Below are positions 58,075 through 64,000 of a stretch of DNA of 64,000 nt, piece by piece. Each line of letters begins with the position of its first letter. The first letter of the stretch is position 1. The DNA comes from Tamarix chinensis (Eukaryota > Streptophyta > Magnoliopsida > Caryophyllales > Tamaricaceae): positions 57,780,360-57,844,359 of the forward strand of contig CM060171.1 of assembly GCA_030549775.1 (NCBI GenBank), given 5' to 3'. Under the pieces are notes generated by a model, which was not told where the DNA came from, searched no databases, and saw only the letters and a list, made by a program, of their open reading frames with translations. The position numbers and the translations under genes are program-made.

Positions 58075-58545
58075 TATTATTTTAAAATTTGTTTTAGTAA
58101 AAACCATTATTAAAACAACATTCAACAATATTTATATGTAATGAATAATTGTTGCCAAAACTTTCTTTAAAATAATGATTATATAAAATAACCATTGACA
58201 AATCCACATGTTTTAATAACGATTATAGTGAATAACTGTTTACAAAATATTGTATTTTAATAACGGTTTTAGTTGATAACTATTATAAAAATATGCGTGG
58301 TTCGCCAAATTTTTATTTTTTTTATGACGGTTTTATAATCGTTAACAAAACATCATATTTTAATGAAGCTTTTATCTCATATTCGTTATTAAAACATGTG
58401 CAGTTCGCCAAATTTTGGAGCACATTTTGATTTTTTGATAATGGTTTTATAATCATTATTAAAATTTTAATAATACGTGATTCAATAACGATTAAGAATC
58501 TTTATTAAAACTATTAAAAAATCGTTATTAAAAACACTTTTGAAA
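58075..58545. repeat. CACTA subterminal repeats (AACGGTTTTA family)
   Basis: AATAACGGTTTTA, TCGTTATTAAAAC and ATAATCGTTA words recur in both orientations at irregular 30- to 60-base spacing, a typical pattern near CACTA ends. They differ from the CGACGA type in the CACTA at 23860..25275. Confidence 0.75.
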
Positions 58546-58849
58546 ATACTAAGCAAACAAACTCTTTCCTTGACTATTCATTAGGAATTATGAATCAAAA
58601 CAATATAAATACATTGTTGGTGATTTAGGTTGATGCATTTGTTAAGATGCTAAAGAAGTAGTATGTTGCACATCTACAAATTTTAGAAACCAACATGGAA
58701 GGTTAGTGTGTCCGTAAGAATGTTGCATGCAAAAATATCATAGAAGGACAGGAAAGGAAAAAGAAATGTACCAAAGAAATAAGAATTCTATTCAAACTTA
58801 CTTTTTGGTGTGATTCAATTGTGTATATCAACATATTCTATGAATCCTT

Positions 58850-58871
58850 TACTAGTGTTTATACACTAGTA
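58850..58871. other. Hairpin TACTAGTGT-TTAT-ACACTAGTA
   Basis: Two perfect 9-base arms around a 4-base loop. The left arm contains TAGTG, as a CACTA 3' terminus would, and the right arm contains CACTA, as a 5' terminus would. Either two CACTA-like ends face each other or it is chance. No 3-bp target duplications were found. Confidence 0.5.
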
Positions 58872-58879
58872 TTAGTTAA

Positions 58880-59170
58880 AATACATTTTTTTTATCGTTA
58901 ACATGTGCATTAGTATTTTAAGGCATATTTTTTTTGAGAAAATGACACGTGTTTTCTCTTATAAAATATGTTTATCATTCATATACTTTACGCATTTTCT
59001 TAAAATACAACACGTGTTTCTTGATAAATAATACTATGCTTTTTTATAATATTACATGTGTTTCCTATTTTATAATTAACATGAGTATCATTAATATAAT
59101 CCATGGGTTTTTTTTCAATACAACATGTGTTTATTTGGTACAAAACATGTGTATTCTTAGAATGTACATT
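58880..59170. repeat. ACATGTGTTT/ACACGTGTTT repeats
   Basis: About seven copies of ACANGTGTTT, many with the palindromic core ACACGTGT or ACATGT, spaced roughly 30 to 50 bases. They begin just after the CACTAGTA word at 58864. This would fit the 5' subterminal region of another CACTA. The 149-residue frame over them (58949..59398) is spurious. Confidence 0.65.
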
Positions 59171-59399
59171 CTAATTCTCATTGATGTAGTGAGTCAAAAA
59201 CATCAAGAACTGAAAAATATATTACACTACAGATTTATAAACTTTCTAGCCATATTATTCAGACCATATAGTATACTAACCAATAGATTACTACTCATAG
59301 AAGCTCATAAAACCATACGATATATCATGTTAATTAGGTCCGGCTCGTTTCTGATTTTACATGCTTTTGTGTGTGGTTGTGTGTGTGTGTTTTTCTAAT

Positions 59400-62290
59400 G
59401 CAGCAAGAGAAAACTATGACGTAGCCTAATGTTTGTGTGCCATACAAATTGCGGTCCATAAAAAGTTTGAAGATAACGGTAATCATTAGTGAAAAAAGAG
59501 GGGGAAAAAGAAAAGAAAAAAAAAAAAAAACACAGCGTCCCTTGACAATGAGCTAACTTGGCGGTGATACGCATAAGAAGAGTTTCGCCTGTTCATTTCA
59601 TCGCGCACTTGCATTATAAGGACACCTAAGGGGTATAAATAAGACCTCATTTTCGCCTAACAAGGAGTGAGGGCCGTGATTCGACGGCAGTGGCCCTTAA
59701 ACTTTATTCATGATCGATCTCAGAGTAATTATACACGATGATTAAAGAATCTTTGGTCTCTATGCTTAGAGCGCGAGATGCATCCATTAAGACAAGACGT
59801 ACGAATTTAATTACCTATCCATGAGGGCATAACATTGTTTGGGAGAGAGGGAGGGGGTCCAACATTTCACTCCAGATCTGTACCCGACACTATTCAATTT
59901 CCACCATTAGTCCATCAAAGCCCTATGTATAGCCTGACATTCATAGATCATCATTATTAATATATTATTGTGGCACAAAAGCTAGCTTATATATATATAT
60001 ATATATACATATGTATCATCAAAGTTAATTCATTGGTACACATAACATGGTTCAGTCGATCATGGTCAAAAATACCATCCGATTCCTAATGATGAGAGAT
60101 GCAAACATGACATGCCACATAATGGGAGAAAAAAAAAGGTATCCATACACTCGTAAAGCAGCTCAAAGTCTTCAACACCTTAATTATGACACACTCCAAT
60201 GGGACAAGAAAAACGCTACGTATCGATTGATAAAAAAAGAAGTAATAGAATGAGACAAAGGTTTCAATTAGTAGTCCTACTATATATTAATCCGCACGGT
60301 ATGATCTGAGTCATTTCTCAATATTCCCTTTTAAAACTTAACTATACAGACGCTTTCATTGTACTCGTCGAATGCTATGTACCTGGATTTATTTCTTTCT
60401 TATATTCTCTAAATTATTAGCCATTTCCGTTTGCTAGCGAACTCATCCGTGAACTACATACATATGAGGCAGAGGCATGTTAATTATATACATATGCTTA
60501 TTATTATTGTTAGAGAGGCCATACATAGTCATACATGTAATTTTGGATCAAATATGGCAGAAAGGAGTTGAGTAGGTGATCCATAATATCCAGACATTGT
60601 TAAGATAGAGTTTTCATCTGTCGCTTTGTTGCCAAGACATGTGATAGGCCTTTTGGTTTTTTGAATTCATTTTATTTGTACCTATATCTTTTGCTACGAA
60701 CACTTGTATCTATCAGAAAAAAAGTACTAATATTATTATAAAAAATATCTTAATATTGATAGATAGCCGATAAAAATAATAATAATATGAATATAATTAT
60801 ATATATATTTTATCATAATACTGTGCATTATATTTAAAAAAAATAATAATAATCATTAAATTTTATACTTAAAGTATGTGGCAACAAACTTTTCAATATC
60901 GATGAAGTATGTCAATATAACCTGGCCGGCAGAACTGAGTGTAATCTTACAACTAGGGCTTCACCTGGTACCAGCATACATGTGACCTGCGGGTATTAAA
61001 TAATTTAAGACGCGCATTAGATTGTATAACAAAACGGGTCGTGTCATGAGACGATAGACTAATAAATACTAGTAGTTGTGCCATTGGATCATTATCGTCG
61101 ACAGAATTTAAGTATGACATCAATCATTTATTAATACTATAATGAGAGACCCATATGCTCTGAATTTAGCCCCTTTTTGATGCTTTTGTCAATACTCTTA
61201 CGTGATAGGACTAATAATGCCCCCTTAATCATGATTATCACTCGATTCCTAATATATTTATATATATATATATATATATCTATGTAGGTAGACAACTGGT
61301 AACTACTAAGCTAAATCAATGGAGGAAGAAAAGGGAAAATACAAGTGAATTACACAGTACCGCATACGCGACGAACGCACTCCCGATACTGCTCCACAGA
61401 ATAGACGGTGTCCTAATTGACTTTTCGACGCCTAATCATTGGAATCCCGATCGTTAGTTTTTTCTTTCTTCTTAGGAATGTAACAAATTGAGAAATTTGA
61501 AATGATGTGAGTTTAAGGCCTGGAGAAGAAATTTTAATCTGTCTTTTTAATTAATTACTGAAGCACAAATAATTGAAAAAAAATAGTTAATTATGATATT
61601 TATCAGTCCGTCTAAGTCAATGGGCATATAAATCACGAGTTTTTTTGTTGTTACGGATATAAAAGGATATAAGAATGGCGGATATTATTCGAAATTCAAA
61701 GAGATATTAAAATAAATATAGATAGACAAAAGAATATATCTTTTGGGACGTTAGATATAAATACCGATAAGAAATATTTGTATTTGTATTCATATTCATA
61801 CTAATATTAATATCCCTACATATTTATCAAATATATAATTATTTTTCCATCATTAGTTTAAAAATAAATATAGTGTAATATTAAGATTAAAATTTTTATT
61901 TGCCTTAAGTTTAAATAAGTTTATCGGTTAGATAGTATCCATTAACAGATGAACATATTATCTATTGGCGGATAACAGATATATATATATAAATATAAAT
62001 GTATAAGTAGATATCCGTTCTATTACAAATATAAATTCAAGTAAGGATTTTACTTTTTTATCGGATACGAATATAAACGTACCATCTTCAAATCTATCCG
62101 GTTTATATTTCTGTTCCTGTCAAATTTAGAATTCAATCTATGTAGGCAGCATTCTGGCATAGATTCCCATAATTATATGCCCGAAAATTTAGGGTTAGTC
62201 CAACTCATGCAAAGCTAATTATCTAATCAACACACAAATCAAAGGGCGAACTACGACCTAGGAAGAGCGGGAGATTCTTGGATAGGGCAC
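59400..62290. other. Upstream region of the ERF gene, no other gene recognised
   Basis: 59520..59950 is GC-richer and looks single-copy. A TA run is at 59988..60006 and another at 61259..61279. An open frame at 60047..60253 (68 residues) shows no known motif. 61620..62110 has many ATATCCG, GGATAT and TTATCGG words and may be a decayed small DNA element, but I found no termini. Confidence 0.4.
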
Positions 62291-62335
62291 CTCCGCTCGC
62301 CTACACTCTGTAGCTCCGCTCGCCTACACTCTGTA
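62291..62335. repeat. 22-bp exact direct duplication upstream of the ERF gene
   Basis: Positions 62291..62312 and 62314..62335 are identical (CTCCGCTCGCC...CTCTGTA), one G between them. It lies about 530 to 570 bases before the start codon, within the likely promoter. Confidence 0.95.
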
Positions 62336-62530
62336 CATGGTAAACTAATAGAGTAGTAGTATTTAACTGTACGTGGTAAACAATATTGCACTATGAGTGG
62401 ATGCACACAAAATTCATCAGTCCATGCTGGCCGATTATTTCCTCCTGCAAACGGATGAACATTTTCCTCTAACGTGGAGCTTGTTTATGGGACACAACAC
62501 TACTAGAAGACGAGACCCAGCTCTTAACCA

Positions 62531-62552
62531 ATTTATTTATATATATATATAT
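62531..62552 (+). promoter_or_regulatory. TA-rich run, possible TATA region of the ERF gene
   Basis: TATTTATATATATATATA about 310 to 330 bases before the start codon, followed by a purine-rich stretch. It could serve as the TATA box with a long CT-rich leader, or simply be a microsatellite. The transcription start is unknown. Confidence 0.3.
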
Positions 62553-62804
62553 ATTTTTTTTCTTGTTCGACAGCAGTAGGCCACAGAGAGGGAGTCGGGG
62601 AGAAAAAGAAAAAAAGAAAAAAAAAAAAAGGTGAGCGGACCCTCGGTACTCGACTACAAAAGCCCCCAAACCTCCCACAGGTCCTCTCCCTTCCCTCATT
62701 ACTCGCACTAAACAATCAATCACAAATATCATTCGCATTCGTCCTCCCTCTTTCATTCAATCAAGCATATCAATTCATACAACCCAAACGTTTCGCACTT
62801 TTAC

Positions 62805-62828
62805 TTACCGGTTACCCGTTGCCGGTAA
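62805..62828 (+). other. Short hairpin in the ERF leader
   Basis: TTACCGG (62805..62811) and CCGGTAA (62822..62828) form 7-base arms around a 10-base loop, 34 bases before the ATG. Confidence 0.4.
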
Positions 62829-62835
62829 TCGGTTA

Positions 62836-62853
62836 CTCTCTCTCTCTCTCTCT
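62836..62853. repeat. CT microsatellite in the ERF leader
   Basis: An uninterrupted CT run ends nine bases before the start codon. CT runs are common in plant 5' leaders. Confidence 0.9.
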
Positions 62854-62861
62854 GACACACA

Positions 62862-63623
62862 ATGGCAAGACCGCAGCAAAGGTATCGTGGCGTACGACAA
62901 AGGCACTGGGGCTCTTGGGTCTCCGAAATCCGTCATCCTCTGCTGTAAGCTTTACTGGAAATCCGTGTCTTTGTTCGCGTTACGTAACGTTTTTTCTTTC
63001 TTGCTTCATGAAACCTCGGGCCAACAAAGACGTTTTTTTTTTCTCCTTCTCTTTTCTGTAGGAAAACAAGGATATGGCTAGGGACGTTCGAAACGGCAGA
63101 GGATGCGGCCAGAGCATACGACGAGGCTGCAAGGCTAATGTGCGGTCCCAGGGCACGGACTAACTTTCCCTTCAATCCAAATGCTCCACAGACTTCATCT
63201 TCGAAACTTCTATCTGCCACTCTGACTGCCAAGTTACACCGTTGTTACATGGCCTCATTGCAGATGACTAAAAACGCCGCATCAATGCAGCCGCCGCCGC
63301 AGCAGCATCACCACCACAACCAACAGGCGATGAGCTGCGGGGCACAGTTCAATGCTTGTCACGCTTCACAACAAGCCCAAATTGGGCTTACCAGTGCTGG
63401 CATTGTCCCCAAATATGAGAAGGTCGGCGGCTGGTCGTCCGAGTATACGTCGGCGACCGAGACGGCTGCACAGACTGGGCGGGGGCTAAGCCGTCCGATG
63501 AGTTGGGTAGCGAAACAGGAGGAGGTAGTGGAGTTTAAGACGTTGGAAGAGGATCATATTGAGCAAATGATTGAGGAATTGCTCGATTATGGGTCTATTG
63601 AGCTCTGCTCTGAGGCTCTGTGA
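62862..63623 (+). CDS. ERF003: AP2/ERF transcription factor, ERF003-like (group V)
   Basis: Encodes a predicted 214-residue nuclear transcription factor. Exon 1 is 62862..62944, the intron 62945..63061 (GTAAGC...TGTAG) and exon 2 63062..63623. The intron splits codon 28, within the AP2 domain after HPL, the conserved intron position of the SHINE/ERF003 group. The AP2 domain spans about residues 7..65 with [17 protein letters not shown], the WLGTF strand (33..37), RAYDEAA and NFPFN. Past it, [20 protein letters not shown] (79..98) and the C-terminal [16 protein letters not shown] (194..209) are the two conserved motifs of Arabidopsis At5g25190 (ERF003/ESE3). A Gln/His/Pro-rich segment lies between (about 104..117). 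The start has A at -3 and G at +4. By family, the AP2 domain binds GCC-box-like DNA. The Arabidopsis relative is ethylene- and salt-responsive, and the related SHINE proteins act on cuticle lipids; the role here is inferred. The gene is intact. The symbol follows the Arabidopsis relative. Confidence 0.95.
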
Positions 63624-63898
63624 TTCAACGACTAAGCGGCGGTTGAGCTGCCCATCGGCCGCCACCGGTCCACGGTCAAGCTACTACTTTTCCCGTCAAA
63701 TTGAATCCACTCAATTTTTCTCTCGTTAATTTGCACAAATCTACTTAATGGGGGTATTCGGAGAAGAAATTTCTTGTGCTGCGACGAAGTTTAGAAAAGT
63801 GACGGCCTTTTAGTTAGTACCATTTGGGCAAGGCCTCGAACTCTCGCTACCTATTTCTTTAGCTACTACCACTGCTAGTTTAGTACCACATTACTCAA

Positions 63899-63935
<37 letters not shown>

Positions 63936-64000
63936 CGCCTAATTTTAACCCATTCAATTTTTATCTGGCGACCATCAATTCGCCGAATGTTAGTTTCCCT
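63624..64000 (+). other. 3' flank of the ERF gene
   Basis: The likely 3' untranslated region follows the TGA. No clear AATAAA signal is seen in the first 250 bases. An ATT microsatellite occupies 63899..63931, and the window ends before any further gene. Confidence 0.6.

Larger units (their letters stand above)
48151..58560 (+). mobile_element. Large CACTA (En/Spm-type) transposon, interrupted
   Basis: The + strand shows the CACTA order: end of the transposase with DUF4218 (48172..48720), DUF4216 (49170..49405), then after the nested solo LTR a second coding part (54772..56600), a Ulp1-type protease (56826..57420) and subterminal repeats (58075..58545). The DDE transposase core upstream of DUF4218 is missing, cut near 48150. 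No clear CACTA 5' end is in view. Stops and frameshifts show it is not active. Confidence 0.85.

Noticed and set aside
58949..59398. 149-residue open frame on the + strand
   Set aside because: It overlaps the ACATGTGTTT repeats and low-complexity AT sequence. Its hydrophobic residues follow from composition.
62397..62756. Open frames overlapping the ERF promoter region on both strands
   Set aside because: They span the TA run and purine-rich leader and have no motif. Promoter and leader sequence explains them better.
62933..63232. 99-residue minus-strand frame across the ERF exon 2 start
   Set aside because: Shadow of the conserved ERF coding sequence on the other strand.

Overview
This window is flowering-plant nuclear DNA: AT-rich, full of Ty3/gypsy, Ty1/copia, CACTA, hAT and LINE remnants, with one intact host gene at the far right. 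That gene (62862..63623, two exons, +) encodes an AP2/ERF transcription factor close to Arabidopsis ERF003, in the SHINE-like group V. I cannot name the species or say monocot versus dicot from the sequence.

Layout. 1..3790: decayed + strand Ty3/gypsy internal region (zinc knuckle, protease, reverse transcriptase, RNase H, integrase in order). 3828..8725: a minus-strand chromodomain-type gypsy element with LTR pieces on both sides and a recognisable primer-binding site. 8725..10054: Ty1/copia integrase and the start of its RT, cut by a minus-strand LTR (10055..~12950). 13742..19392: a second minus-strand gypsy element with a fairly complete integrase, split by a solo LTR (14084..17371). 19393..23760: a + strand solo LTR with a perfect 5-bp target duplication. 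23860..25275: the 3' end of a CACTA transposon with subterminal repeats. 25283..26900: further LTR pieces. 27038..28576 and 32484..33358: two non-autonomous hAT-like elements, each with a perfect 8-bp target duplication. 33890..35116 and 35539..38415: two more LTRs, the second a solo LTR with target duplication, lying in a tandem-repeat array that continues to ~39110. 40090..40640: the 3' end of a LINE. 40650..45200: mostly low-complexity AT-rich DNA. 48172..58545: a large CACTA element (DUF4218, DUF4216, a coiled tail and a Ulp1-type protease) split by a 4.7 kb solo LTR (50048..54766, perfect target duplication). 58850..59170: a CACTA-like terminus and repeats. 59400..62861: sparse sequence upstream of the ERF gene.

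The main structural result is the order of insertion. Four solo LTRs can be delimited to the base by TSDs (GTTAT, AGCAT, AAAAA, ATAAT), and in at least two of them the host element's coding sequence resumes on the far side. Two of these LTRs share a nested tandem-repeat module (CCACCGG..AATAGTGG units following a TTAAAGTGGAAGA-like leader), and three share a GC-rich, pyrimidine-biased block. I see no sign of an undescribed gene system. The LTR-internal repeat module, the unassigned array at 38420..39110 and a perfect G-box palindrome at 41101 are the best candidates for a second look.
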